Shown in pieces: positions 46,214 through 57,720 of a stretch of DNA of 64,000 bases. Each line of letters begins with the position of its first letter. Within the stretch, counting starts at the first letter, position 1. Made by a program: the position numbers and the translations under genes. Below the pieces are notes generated by a model, which made no database searches, had not been told where the DNA came from, and saw only the letters and a list, made by a program, of their open reading frames with translations. Origin of the DNA: Gremmenia infestans (taxonomy: Eukaryota > Ascomycota > Leotiomycetes > Helotiales > Hamatocanthoscyphaceae); assembly GCA_032629725.1 (NCBI GenBank), contig JAFEVB010000026.1, positions 124,001 through 188,000 of the forward strand. The letters run 5' to 3'.

Positions 46214-49107
46214 GCATTTAGAACTGTAATTGTAAACTCGATTCCCATAGCATATTCGCATCTTCTCGATGCGAAGGGCACGCAATGTATAACAATGAAC
46301 GCAAGTCAAACTAAAAAATCTCAATCGTCTGTAGTACTCTACTCAAGCGGCTTTTTCCCAGTGCGATCGATGACCAATTTAGCGTAGAGCATTGATATTT
46401 ACGAAAATATCATCAAATTCCAGAATAGATTAGGGATTAATGCATTTACCCTAATAAATCCATGTATTAATATTTTAGATGTAATACTAACTATAATTTT
46501 TATTTTTACCATAATTCTTACCTATTTAATGATAGTTCAATCATCCGTCATATAACCAACTAATTAACAAATACAGTAAGAATCATTAAACCCAAGAATT
46601 TGATTCGTCAATATCAATCATTAAATTCAGTACGGAATTCAAGGGTGCTAATGTCCTAATCTAGAGAATAATAATAACATTCAGCACATTCCCAGGCGTT
46701 TCTCTAAATGCCGATATTCTTGTAATAATTCATAGTTGTACGAATGACCTGGGTTCCACCCAGCCTCTCCTCATTGGCCAGACGCGGGAAAACCAAGCCC
46801 ACTCTTGAAGGAAACACACATGTCGAGAAAAGGGTAAAGGAAAACTCGTGCTAGGTTTCCCGGGAAAGTGGACTGCGAAGTGCAACAAAAGAATAGAGGG
46901 GGTGAGAGAATGGAGGTATTGGAAGGGATGTTGGGAAGGGGTTATTAATAGGATGTTGGGTTTTTGGGGAGGGGTGGATGGATTGGATGGTGGGTGGGTG
47001 GTGGTGGGGAAGCGAGATGGTGGTGGGAGGAAGGGAGGTGGACTGTGGACGGGAATGTGAAAATTATTTAGATGTGGAGGAAGTGGAGTGGATGATGAGA
47101 GAGAGGGAAGAGGAGAGGGAAAAGTTGATGATTTACAAAGATCAGAACGCGGTGTTCTTCTAATAACTACTAACTAGGTGAAATTTTTATTTATGCGCTT
47201 CGAAGGTCTGTGTGTAGATGGGAATAGCTTCATCCCTAGCCTTATAAACATTCCGTCGGAAAAAAAACTATGCAGCGCATAGGCATCAATCGGCTCGGAA
47301 GTCGCGAATCTCAGATGGACGGCGAAGGAAGGAACCGACCAGATGAGCTGTTGCTTCACGCACGGCAGAACTCCTAGGAGCCTTATTGCGGCCTTCTCTA
47401 TCATAACACCTGGTATATGTTATGCGGATAATCTGCGGAGGCTTGTTGATTTAAAGCTGAAGTTAAAAAGGTTTATATATAGTTAATAGAATTATCCAGA
47501 GGGATTTTCTCATTCTTTCTTTTATTTACACTCTTATAGAATTGGTATTCTTTCACTACCTACGCTTTCATCGCGTTGTCACGTGTTGGTTTCGCGATTT
47601 TGAAGGTGGAATACGCCGTAATATACCATGCTTGGGGTTTTCTTCTCAAGTCTGACTGCACTACTTAGAATAGATAGATAGGATCCTACAGGTTTAACTA
47701 GCTCTTACCCGAGTACAGATCCTAAAATCTATAAGATAAATCTAATTCTAAAGTCAGACTTCTAAGTTGGGGCTTTTGAAGGCTCTATAGTTATTATATC
47801 TGGGTGCTTTGAGTGGTGCGGAGTATATATTTAAGGAGTAATAGTAGTGGGACAATCAGACTTTTCAAAAAATGCATGCCGAAATCGATATATCTTTATC
47901 CTTCTACTCGGTAACAAAGTAACTCCGGTCGGCCGACATCTTTATGATCGACTCATTCTATACAAAATGAAAATGACTTGCCACACGGAGGCCGCCTATA
48001 GTTCCATCAAAAGTAACATGTTTGTTATCTTGTTATCTATGTGGCTTGACATACGAAGTATCGAGCTCTGGAGGCGGCGTCGAACTCACGTGTCCGATGG
48101 CGGATTGGAAATGAGGCGTTTGCGGGAGGGAAAGGATGGCTCTCTTGGGCGCAACGTAAACGATAAATGCGGGTGAGGCTATTCGCGAATGGTTTTGCAG
48201 GTCTTGAATTCTAAGGTCAGGTCTCACCTCATCTCAGCATGGTGTGCGGAGTACCGTCCTATATACCTCCGCTTACGCTGTACCTAGGACCAGGGTAGCT
48301 GTTGATGCAACCATAACTGCGGCTGACTAAAGGTTACGTATGTTAAAATCTTACGTGCAGGATGGGATGGGATGGGATAGGATGGACATCAATATCGATA
48401 TCAATCTGACGTCGAAGTTTCCCAAACCGCGGGGATGCCGAAAACACAGACATGGTACTTCTGAATGCGAGTTTCGACGACCAATCAAATCCTTCTCACG
48501 GACGCTTGTGCTTGGCCGCAGATAAAACCCCAGTCTTACCGTAAGGCTTTTACACAACTCCGTGGCTAGTCTGGTCCTGTCCCGTCCCTACCTTACAGTA
48601 CTTACGAAGTAAATGATTAACTACTCAGGTAGACGGCCCACAATCAATCACAGTAGAGTAAATTATTACTACCTACGACCGCGCAATGGCTCCAACTTTC
48701 TCCAACAAGCCTCCCCCTCCCCTCCCGCTGTCGCCACGGCCCTTGATAAGTAGTGCCTATTTGATTCGTTTACAGCACATTAATCGTGTGGTACGGTATC
48801 AACATGTACCTCCGTACTTGTATTCGGTGCGTGTTCTAGAGGGAGCGTTGCACAGGGAAGGCATGCTAGCGCCCTGCCGTTATCTCGATTGGGCAGCTGG
48901 CCCTGGTACACGCAGCATTCTCTCTTATCTGTTATCCATCCATTCCTTTGTCACTGCAGTAGTAATAATCAGTTCATACCCTTACCTTACAGTACCTAGC
49001 TATCTACTGTACCTAGATAGCTACCTGGGTATAATTCGATCCTTCCCCCTCCTCTTCTTTGCTGCATGTAACTCGAGCGTACTCCGTACAAAGAGCCCGT
49101 TTTCAAC
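46214..49107. other. Long gene-free region with AT-rich and G-rich parts
   Basis: About 2.9 kb without a supportable gene. 46390-46660 is strongly AT-rich. 46895-47120 is purine-rich with many GGG runs. A GGGAT pentamer repeat lies at about 48360-48385. Open frames of up to 141 codons (48686-49111) overlap the presumed 5' UTR of the permease gene and have no recognisable features. Confidence 0.5.
46895..47120 (+). repeat. G-rich, purine-biased tract with G-run clusters
   Basis: The + strand carries dense GGG and GGGG runs separated by 1-7 nt (for example GGGTTTTTGGGGAGGGGTGG), together with GGT and GGGT repeats. Such spacing can fold into G-quadruplexes. It lies between two genes with no coding function visible. 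Confidence 0.6.
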
Positions 49108-51357
49108 ATGAAGTCCATCACGAGCATGTCTTATGTCCCTACCAAGCAGCAGCTCAAGGAGCGCTGCACTTCCCTCAAGGCGTGGCAATTGCCTAAGCAG
49201 AAGTCGGCCCTCGCGCCGGATCACATTTGGACGAATGAAGATATGGATCCAGTGAAGCCGGAGAATCAGACATGGACAATGTGGACCTGGATGGCCTACT
49301 GGGCTACTGATACCATGTGAGCTTTGAAAATGGGAATCGTAGAGCTCCAGACGCTAACAAAGTCTGCAGTAACTTAGGAACATGGGAGACAGCCTCTGCT
49401 ATTCTTGCTGTTGGTCTGAGTTGGAGAGAGGCAATTCCTGCTGTAAGTTTCCAGAGCGACTTCAAAATATATCAACTCTAACAGTACTCAAGATTGTCGT
49501 CGGTACAAGTTGTGTCGCCATTCCCATGGTCCTAAATGGAGCAATTGGTGCTAAACTACACATCCCTTTCTCCGTCGCCATTCGATCTTCCTTCGGATAC
49601 TATCTGGCTTATTTCTGTATCGTATCTCGCTCGGTTCTTGCTATGTTCTGGTTGGGTATCCAAGGTGCCAACGGGTAAGGATAACTGGCTCTTTGATTTT
49701 CCCCTACTCCCTTCTATTATGTTTCGTCTTATGACCTCTAACTACTCCTTGCATACTTCCTATAAAGGGAACTTGCTCTTCTTCTTGGTATCATAGGGGG
49801 TGGTCACTTCTCTCTAGCTAGTAAGACTTGATATTGTTTCTGGTTGTTTCATTTATGATGTCTAGAAGCTATTATGTATTGCAGGACGAAGAAGTTATGC
49901 CTTCTTCGCTTACGTCAGCTGTACTAAGTCACATAACTGCAAAGGCCCCCTCTCAAAACACTCTTGAAGAGGAAACAACTAACTCCCGATCTAGTGCCAT
50001 TTGCATAACTGTCATGCTTACGGCGATTTGGCCCTCGTATGCCAATGTTCCGAACCATATCTCAGCAGGTCAAGGAATTACCACGCAGGGAATGATCAGG
50101 TACGTTAAAGTATCTCTTATCTTATGCTGAGCTTGAGCTGATTCAGGTAGTTATTTCTTATTCTGGATTATTCAACTTCCCCTCCTTCTCATCCCACCAA
50201 CCAAGCTCCGATACTTGTTTCTCGTTAAGCTTGTGGCGGCGCCCGTTGCAGCCCTTGCGACAATGGGCTGGTGTGTCCACAAGGCAGGCGGTTCTGGAAA
50301 CATATTTGCTCTCAAAGCTACCGTCAGTGGGAGTCAGAAGGCCTATCTCTTCTTATCCTCGATGTCATCCGTGACAGGATCATGGGCTACGCTCGCTTGC
50401 AATATCCCCGATTTCTCAAGATATGCTCGCTCCAGCAAGGGCCAATTCATCCAATTGCCTTTTCTCCCAATCATTTTCACCATCTGTGCCGTTATCGGTA
50501 TTGTGACTACCTCTGCTACTGGAGTCATATACGGAGAGCTGATCTGGAACCCCCTCGAAATCATCGCAAAGTGGCTGGATATGGGCCATGGAGGAAGAGC
50601 TGCGGCATTCTTCGCTGCTTCGGCCTGGTACATCGCACAGGTAGGCACCAACATCACCGCGAACTCCATCTCTGCCGCCAACGATCTCACTGTCCTCTTC
50701 CCTCGCTACGTTAATATCGAGCGCGGCTGTATTATCGCCGCAATCGTTGGAGGATGGGTCATCGTGCCCTGGAAAATCATCAACTCCGCCTCCACCTTTC
50801 TCGCATTCATGGGAGGCTATGCTGTGTTCCTCGCGCCGATCGCCGGAATCATGGCAAGCGATTACTGGCTCGTCAAGAAACAGAACATTGACGTCCCCGC
50901 CCTCTACAACCCAGACGGCCGCTACCGGTTCTGGAACGGTATCAACTGGCGCGCGCTCCTCGCACTCCTCATCGCCGTCTCGCCCAACCTCCCAGGCCTC
51001 GGCTATTCCATCGGCGCGCCATCTGATCCCACAAAACCGAATCCAGTGCATATCAGCAAGGGCGCACAGCATCTGTATACGTTTGATTGGCTCTTTGGCT
51101 TCGTGACTAGTATCGTCGTCTACGTATCTCTCAGCTACATCTTCCCCAGTCCCGAGGCCTTTGTCACGGAAACCACATACGGGCATGATGTCATGGATGG
51201 CGGGGTATCGAGTGATGTGGAGAGCACGGGTGTTGTGCATCATGGTCATGGCGGCGAGAAGGATTTCGGAAATGTGGACGCGGTGGATATCGGGACGAAT
51301 ATGCATTTACATAAGCGTGAGAAGCATGAGGCGGAAGCTACAAATACCGTTGCTTAA
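49108..51357 (+). CDS. NCS1-family nucleobase/allantoin permease
   Basis: Exons 49108-49316, 49370-49442, 49493-49674, 49995-50099 and 50151-51357 give 591 residues. The family moves uracil, uridine, allantoin, thiamine and related compounds with protons across the plasma membrane. About twelve hydrophobic segments are visible. Family motifs include NLGTWETASAILAVGLSW, SFGYYLAYFCIVSR, MFWLGIQG, and KIINSASTFLAFMGGYAV. The N-terminus (KSALAPDHIWTNEDMDPV) is typical of the FUR-type clade. The cytosolic tail is His/Glu/Lys-rich. The third intron (49675-49994) is 320 nt, larger than the others, and is homologous to an intron of the GH79 gene. The substrate cannot be fixed; uracil-, uridine- and allantoin-type are all open. 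Confidence 0.92.
49675..49994 (+). mobile_element. Introner-like element, copy B (intron of NCS1 permease gene)
   Basis: This 320-nt intron begins GTAAGG and ends GATCTAG. Its first ~110 nt and last ~45 nt align closely to the whole of the GH79 intron at 19668-19829; the two ends continue exactly to both splice sites. The middle (about 49787-49949) is absent from copy A and contains an 8-bp hairpin (CGAAGAAG and CTTCTTCG, at 49887-49894 and 49901-49908). CTCTTGAAGAG near the 3' end is a short inverted repeat present in both copies. Confidence 0.88.
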
Positions 51358-51824
51358 TGAATTATTGATATCCTTGGCGGGCGTCAGGATAGGATTGTGG
51401 AGTCAGTGGTTTATATGCAGGTCCTTGGATAGATAAATAGTAGATACCCGACTTTCGTTTAGTCTTGCAACAAGATTGGATTAGAAATGAAATTATAACG
51501 TTCTTACACTACATCGATCGACGCCCTTTCCGGAGATGAGAAAACGTGAACCGAATACGGAGGTAATTCACTAAAACTCGCTTGTTTAATCGCCCCTTTT
51601 TGTCACGTGTATTCTCAGGGCATCGCATCACTTTCTTAGTGTCACGCTATATATAATGCATCCCCTTTTACGACCCAAATATGCAGTCTTCCTATCACTT
51701 TTGATGTCACACAGCCAGCTCTAATTTCTCCCGCTGTATGGGTAATATGATATGACTCGGCTAAGTCTTTGTGGTCATGTGACTTAGTGCCAGCTGACTG
51801 AGCGAAGAGGCATATGCTCTTGAC

Positions 51825-51848
51825 TGCAGATCACGATCGTGATCTGCA
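51825..51848. repeat. Perfect 24-bp palindrome
   Basis: The two 12-bp halves, TGCAGATCACGA and its exact complement TCGTGATCTGCA, meet with no loop. It lies about 470 bp downstream of the permease stop codon. It could be a dimer-binding site or a cruciform, or chance; function is unknown. Confidence 0.85.
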
Positions 51849-52547
51849 TCACATCATGAATTCAAATACAGTCAAGTCTATTGCATCTCAAGGTATGCAG
51901 TAGAAGTGATCACTCCTATGTTACCAACAATTCCCCTATTTAGTATTGTGATTATATATGTCTAGAGGGTGATGTAGCGCCATGCTCGCGCGATTCTTAA
52001 GTATGAACAAGCAAGCTTGTAGTAGGAACTTGAATCTGTAAAGATCTAGTAAATAAATGTTCATATAAAGATATGAATGATGTGAGACTATTTAAATCCG
52101 AGTTAAACTTTTGTATGGGGTATCTCCTGCCATAGGGGACTTAAGGCCGCAAATATAATCAGAAATGGCGGCTGCATTCGTGCGAATAAAGAACCTCTCA
52201 TCACTTATAACACTATACCTCTGGAGCAAGCCTAGAGCGTACTTGAATCAAACTAAATTCTCTCTGTCTAGAGCTAAACTCAGGGCACCGCATGATTGAA
52301 ATTGGGTTGGAATGGATATTTAGATGGCTTCGGTCTGGGGCTTCGCAGCGCTCCTTGGAAGCAATCAAAACAGTAATTCACGTCCGACGGCATTTCGCTT
52401 AGCTAGCTATGTACAATACACCTCTATGTAAATAACATGCGAATAGGTAGATGCTTTACGGCGGAGTAGGGAGGGATATGGATATCGATATGGATATACA
52501 TGATATGACTTGACTACAGAGGTAGGATCTTGGACTATATAGACGCG

Positions 52548-52586
52548 AGGGCGAACGTCTAGGGCGAACGTCTAGGGCGAACGTCT
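52548..52586 (+). repeat. 13-bp unit repeated three times
   Basis: AGGGCGAACGTCT occurs three times head-to-tail with no mismatch (52548-52560, 52561-52573, 52574-52586). It is a short minisatellite in gene-free DNA. Confidence 0.9.
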
Positions 52587-54277
52587 AGACCGGACCGGCG
52601 TTGCCGGATCTGCCTGTGAAGGGACTTGGGGAGGCTGCATCAAATAGCGTGCATGAGGATTGTATTACCTAGTAGATTTGCTTTGCGCCATAATGATAAT
52701 GAACGTGGTGTTGTAGAAGAAGGAAGGGAAGGAAGGAAGTAAACATGGTTGATTGGTCGGACGAGAGAACGCCGGTGTGTGCCGCGGCCCGCGTACGATA
52801 CCAATTTTCGGCCGATCATATCCACGTCATATTCCGGGCCGAGCTTGTCATATTCGCCGCGCCGCCCGCTGTAGGTAAGGTAAGGTACCAGGTAGATACG
52901 TACGGTACACCTCGTACCTGTCCTGTCTTGCTTGCTTTGTACATACTGGATTGGGAAGAATATAAACGGGGTTTCAGCCGTATCAGCGTTAGCCAGCGTC
53001 TACCTGTATGTAAAGGTATACTTCCCGTATACCCTACAAAGTATGGTGTTCGTTGGTGATTACTGTATGAGTGAGCAGATACGAACTTGTGCTAGCTACT
53101 TTTCTAGGGATAGATATAGACTTCGGAAAGGAGAGGATGTGATAGGCCAGGACTTAAGCATATAAATAAGCATGGATACACAAAGCGGCACTTGTTATCA
53201 TTGGCCTTCGCGGTGTCCTACTTCCTAATAAACTGGTGCCGCTTTTTCTGTCCACAACGAGCACACGAGCACCGGCATATAACCTTAAAAACTAGAGATC
53301 GGATTGGACGAGCGAACGACGAAGGGCTGTGCTGTTACTATATCAACAACGGATACTGTACTATATGTGTTTTCTATATACGGATAGTACCTTACTTAAC
53401 TTTACTAGCATATACTTTATAAAAGGGCTGGCATGGAGTTTCTTCTCTTATTATTAGATATAGTAACCTTAATGTAAGCATATAATCGGGCCCATCGGAC
53501 CCAAGATGCCCCAGCATAGAGTATAGCATGCTTACTCCGTAAGCCTACAAAGAAAAGCCGAACACGGCACTTTCGGCTAATGCCTTTAACAGGGATTTCT
53601 TATAACTTGAACACGCGGTCTTTCTATGCCATTTTCTAGCAGAATCCTCGAGGAGTTTGAGGCCTTCGTAGGATTATACATATTAGGCAGTAAGATTCGA
53701 GTAATTCTATTCTAGGTGGCTAAAATTAAAAGAAACTACTCAGATTTTTCGGTGGCTATACCTTGGAGATAGGATTCAAGGCAGCACTCAATTGTCGATC
53801 CACTATTGATTAGTCAGAAAAGAATGATGGAGTTGAGATACTTTCCCAGGCTATTTAATAATATAAAATTAATACAACGATGATGATAGATAATTTTCCT
53901 ATGATATTGAAGATATAAACAGTAGCTTTTACGAAATTTCCGCATTTCGTTTCGTCCATTTCTTATTCTCCTCATTATTCATACTTGTTCTTAATTCCCG
54001 CCACTACGAAAATGTGCCGCTTTGGGCTAACCCCCCTCTAGCCCTTCGCTACTCGTACCGGTCTCTCGATCCTGGCCTGGATCCACACATAGCCCAGAAG
54101 CTAGACCAAAACAATCAAGTCACATCCGGAGCTATCCAAGGCTTGATCTTCAAGTACCTAAGTAACATATGCATTTACCAAGTACTACATATAGATATGT
54201 ACTCTAACGTTTAATAATGAGTTTGAACCACTAGTACTTTTTTCTTGGCTAGCCCCTCCGTTTAGTAAAAAGTAACA

Positions 54278-56168
54278 ATGAGTACCGACGTTCCCGCCAT
54301 CACAGCTACAGATACAGCTACAGAGCCATGTGCTCTCACTCTCCTCGATGACCCTCCACCAGCACAATCCGCAAGATATGCAACAGGATGGAATGAAGAG
54401 AAAGAAAAGAAGAGGCGGAAAAAATTGGCCCCGAAGTCGAAAAGTGGTTGTCTCACTTGCAGGTATTTGTCCCAAATCACCCGAGACTCAGTTGAGCATT
54501 AAGCTGAACTGAATCCAGAAAACGAAGAGTGAAATGCGACGAGGGCAAGCCAGGGTGCTATCGTTGCCGCAAACTTGACATCCCCTGCGCAGGCTATACG
54601 TCCAAGAACGTTTTCCTCCCCCCAAACATCAGGCCCATCGTTCCCAAGCTTCCCGCAGCTTCTTCACAAGAGGCAATAACAATCGAGCCGGAATTCCTTG
54701 CTCCCCGCTTCTCAGACGAGACCGAGAACCGCTACTTCCGCTTTTACTTGGATGAAATAGCTTCTCAGATGCAAGATCCTTTCACTTTCAAAACGGCCGT
54801 GTGGGACCGTCTAATTCCACACTCCGGCGAGATGCAGTCCTATAACAAGCATGCTATTATTGCGCTCGGGGCATTGAGTAAATCGTATAGCGAGGGCGAG
54901 GGCGAGGCGCCAGCACTGAGCAACCCGCACCAGATCTACGCTTTCAAAGCCTACGGGAAAGCGCTGAAAGGAATGCGTGAAGAGTTGCGCTTAGACGATA
55001 TACCGAACTCGGTCGTAGCGTGCTTACTGGTTTCCTCCTTCGAGAGTATGCAAGGGCACCAGGCAGCTGCAAGTATGCACGCTGCGAGTTTGGTATCGGT
55101 ATTGTACCAGCAATGGAGTACAAATATAATTCCACCCAAGGCATGTGCAGTATCGCCACTTACGGTCAATAAGAAGAGCATGGAGGAGGACATACTGACT
55201 GCGTTTTCAGGCTTGGATATACAAGCGCTGATGTTTGTTGACCAAAGACCCGTTGAGATACACACGGGCCTCAAAGACGCCATCAACAACGCTGTCCCGC
55301 TGATGCCGGGGAAATTCGAGTCCTTGCTTGATTGCAGGGCTTGGTGGGAGTTCATTATGCGCCGAAATCTCCATTTCGTCGCTGAAGCACCGGCAGGAGA
55401 GACGAGCCCCAACTCAAACCTCGCGAATATCCTAGGTCCAGCGTGGAAGAATATTTCCTCCTCAACCGGCGAAGCCAACACCTTCCCATCTTTCATGTCT
55501 CTAGCACCTACAGCTTCTAGCTCCGCATTCGACATCCCAGACCACATCTTCGCCGAACAGGAGCGCTACATTGACGACATATGGCGCTGGGAAGCAGCCG
55601 CCGAACCCATATTCGCAGATCCTTCCTGCCAGCTGCCAAAGCGGGGAGAAGCACCCTCACAAGGCTATCTGCAATCTTCGCTGCTGAAGCTCCACGCGAG
55701 CTTCAACCGCGTCCTCGTATCAAGAACCTGTTTACCACCCGCACATCCTACGACGCACACCTCCCGGAATTCCAAGCACAAGTCGAGCTCTGCGAGCTCG
55801 TAGCTCCACATATCGGCTTCAACAAATCCCTTACCATCTACCGCTTCGACCTGGGTATCATATGTCCACTGAGCCAGATCTCGGCCATGTGTAGACACTC
55901 TCCAACGAGGGCGCGTGCACTGCGGGTGATAGAAGCCTGTCGGGGGCGCAAGGAAGGCGTCTATGATGCTGAGGCCGCGACGGTTATCGGGAAGTTCTTA
56001 AGGGATGTGGAGGAGTCGGATAGCGGGGTTGATGAGGAGGGGTGGGTGAAGGACAAGCGGAAAGTGGTCATACAAGCGCTTGATTGTAATGTATGTGATA
56101 AGAAGGCTACGTTGACGCTTGTGAGAGAGTGTGATGGGTTTGAAACGGTTGCCCATTTGAAATGGTGA
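54278..56168 (+). pseudogene. Zn2Cys6 transcription factor with frameshift
   Basis: A fungal binuclear-cluster regulator. The first exon (54278-54462) and the second (from 54519) join in phase and give the cluster GCLTCRKRRVKCDEGKPGCYRC with RKLDIPC, all six Cys in normal spacing. It is followed by the fungal-specific regulator region (FLDETENRYFRFYLDE-type start, KALKGMREELRLDD). The frame ends at 55803, but similarity continues in another frame from about 55731 (FTTRTSYDAHLPEF) to the stop at 56168. One missing base near 55728-55731 explains this. No donor and acceptor pair nearby could do so. The gene is therefore either a young pseudogene or affected by a sequencing error; a truncated but functional protein is less likely. 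Confidence 0.8.
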
Positions 56169-56549
56169 GGGTTTGCATATGGAAAAGGAGGAAATTATTT
56201 GAATATGACTGGGAAAATCTGCTTTAGGATGGTTATTTATTGGTAGCGATGGAGTACTGTCACTTGTAAACAATGTGCCGAACTCTGAATCTTGAAGCTA
56301 TCTGTACAAAACAATCTTCAATGGCATAGCCAAACAATTGTAACATATCCCCTCTCCATTTTTGGGGGAATCACTTCCCCCCTCTCTTCACTCGTTTATG
56401 GCATATGGCAGACGAGTTGAGCCAACTTGAGTACGCGACATATTAGGATGAATGGTTGATCAGAAGCGGAGTTTCAGTCAAAACTCAACTCAATTGCCCA
56501 GAGAATTGTCAACTCGATCCTCAGCGCAAAGAATATTCTCGAAAGCCTA
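56169..56549. other. Short intergenic region
   Basis: About 380 bp between the regulator and the NACHT pseudogene, AT-rich, with no visible feature. Confidence 0.5.
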
Positions 56550-57720
56550 ATGATCACAAGCATGAATAACCACGCTACAATAGTCCCAACATCTTCCATC
56601 GACACATCCCGCAGGCTGTTCCTACAGGAGCCAGAAGACAAATTGTTTGTATTTCAGGCGTGGCTGAGAGTTGATACGCCCTCCATCTACAGCATTCTCG
56701 GAAAGCCTGGCTCGGGGAAGCCCACGTGGAAATACATATCCCGATGCCCTTTGGTGCGACCACCTAGGCAACTCAAGCCGTTATGGGTAGGTTGCTACTT
56801 CTGAGGCGCAGCTCAATCAATCCAAAGCAAAATACGAGGACGGGGGTCATGATGGCTCTTTCGCATGAACTTCTACATGCACAGCGGTCTCCTATTCCTG
56901 CGGATTCCCGGCGCCGTTCGAAGTTGTACAGTGTTCTTTGGATATCTCATTTGCACTGCATTCATGGACGTGGAAGCGTTGCATGAGATTTCATCTCCCG
57001 TAGCGGTAGAATGCGGTAGGACTTACAACCTGACACTGCTAGTTAACGGGCTGGCCGAACGGCTTGGACCAATTCGACAGGAACCTTGCGGATATTATCG
57101 CCTCCTTACAGCTGCTGGAATCGCAATACAACGTCAAAATTTGCATAGCCAAGTCAATCATGGATAGGATTCACAGGGGCTCTAGCCTAGAGTCCTTCAC
57201 TCGCTATGAAAAATCCCAAACAAGGAGACATGGTGCGTTTATTTCACAGCAACTTTGAGCGACGAGCGAAGAGCTATCTCCCAGGTAGTTATGGCGAAGC
57301 TCATCGACTATATTTCCGAAAAGGCTCCGGGTGTTTTTAACTGGTTGGCTGTCGTTATTCGATCCTTAGCGATTACCTGTTGAACGGACAAAGCATGTCC
57401 GATCTGCATGATATCCTCGAGATTATACCACAGGATACGGTAGAGTTGTACACACGCATCTGGTAGAGCACTTCGCCGGACAATACTTGCATCTCATTAC
57501 ACCCTTTGTAGATCAATATCGCAAGGCTGTACGTCATCCAGCTTGACAGTGGGCCAATGTGGGTCATAGAAAGTGAAATACTAGACTGGCGAGAGAACGG
57601 CCAGGCGTTGGCAAACATTAGCTCGCTTTTCAGGAGAGAGTTAATGGCATGTAAGGGGCATTATGGAAGTCTAGTCAACCGTTTAGAGGAAAATTACCTG
57701 CAGCTCAGCGGCAAAGACTG
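56550..57720 (+). pseudogene. Decayed NACHT-domain NLR gene
   Basis: Fragments in several frames resemble a fungal NACHT protein in the right order: a linker (LFLQEPEDKLFVFQAWLRVDT), Walker A with a changed residue (GKPGSGKPTWKYI instead of GKS/T), a sensor-like piece (NVKICIAKSIMDRI), then a leucine-rich segment (SMSDLHDILEIIPQDTVELY). Stop codons and frameshifts separate the pieces, and no intact start is seen. The Lys of Walker A is present but the Ser/Thr is Pro. It is a second, older NLR relic in this window; no function is expected. Confidence 0.65.

Larger units (their letters stand above)
51358..54277. other. Long intergenic region with palindrome and tandem repeat
   Basis: About 2.9 kb without a supportable gene. 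Open frames are all short, and base composition is AT-rich. Separate entries describe the 24-bp palindrome and the 13-bp triple repeat. It should hold the 3' end of the permease gene and the promoter of the next regulator. Confidence 0.5.

Noticed and set aside
48686..49111. Frame of 141 codons just before the permease gene
   Set aside because: It overlaps the permease start, has Tyr/Leu-rich composition without a motif and probably is 5' UTR.
50416..51306. Open frame of 296 codons on the - strand inside the permease gene
   Set aside because: It lies opposite the permease coding exon and matches nothing; it is an antisense shadow caused by codon bias.
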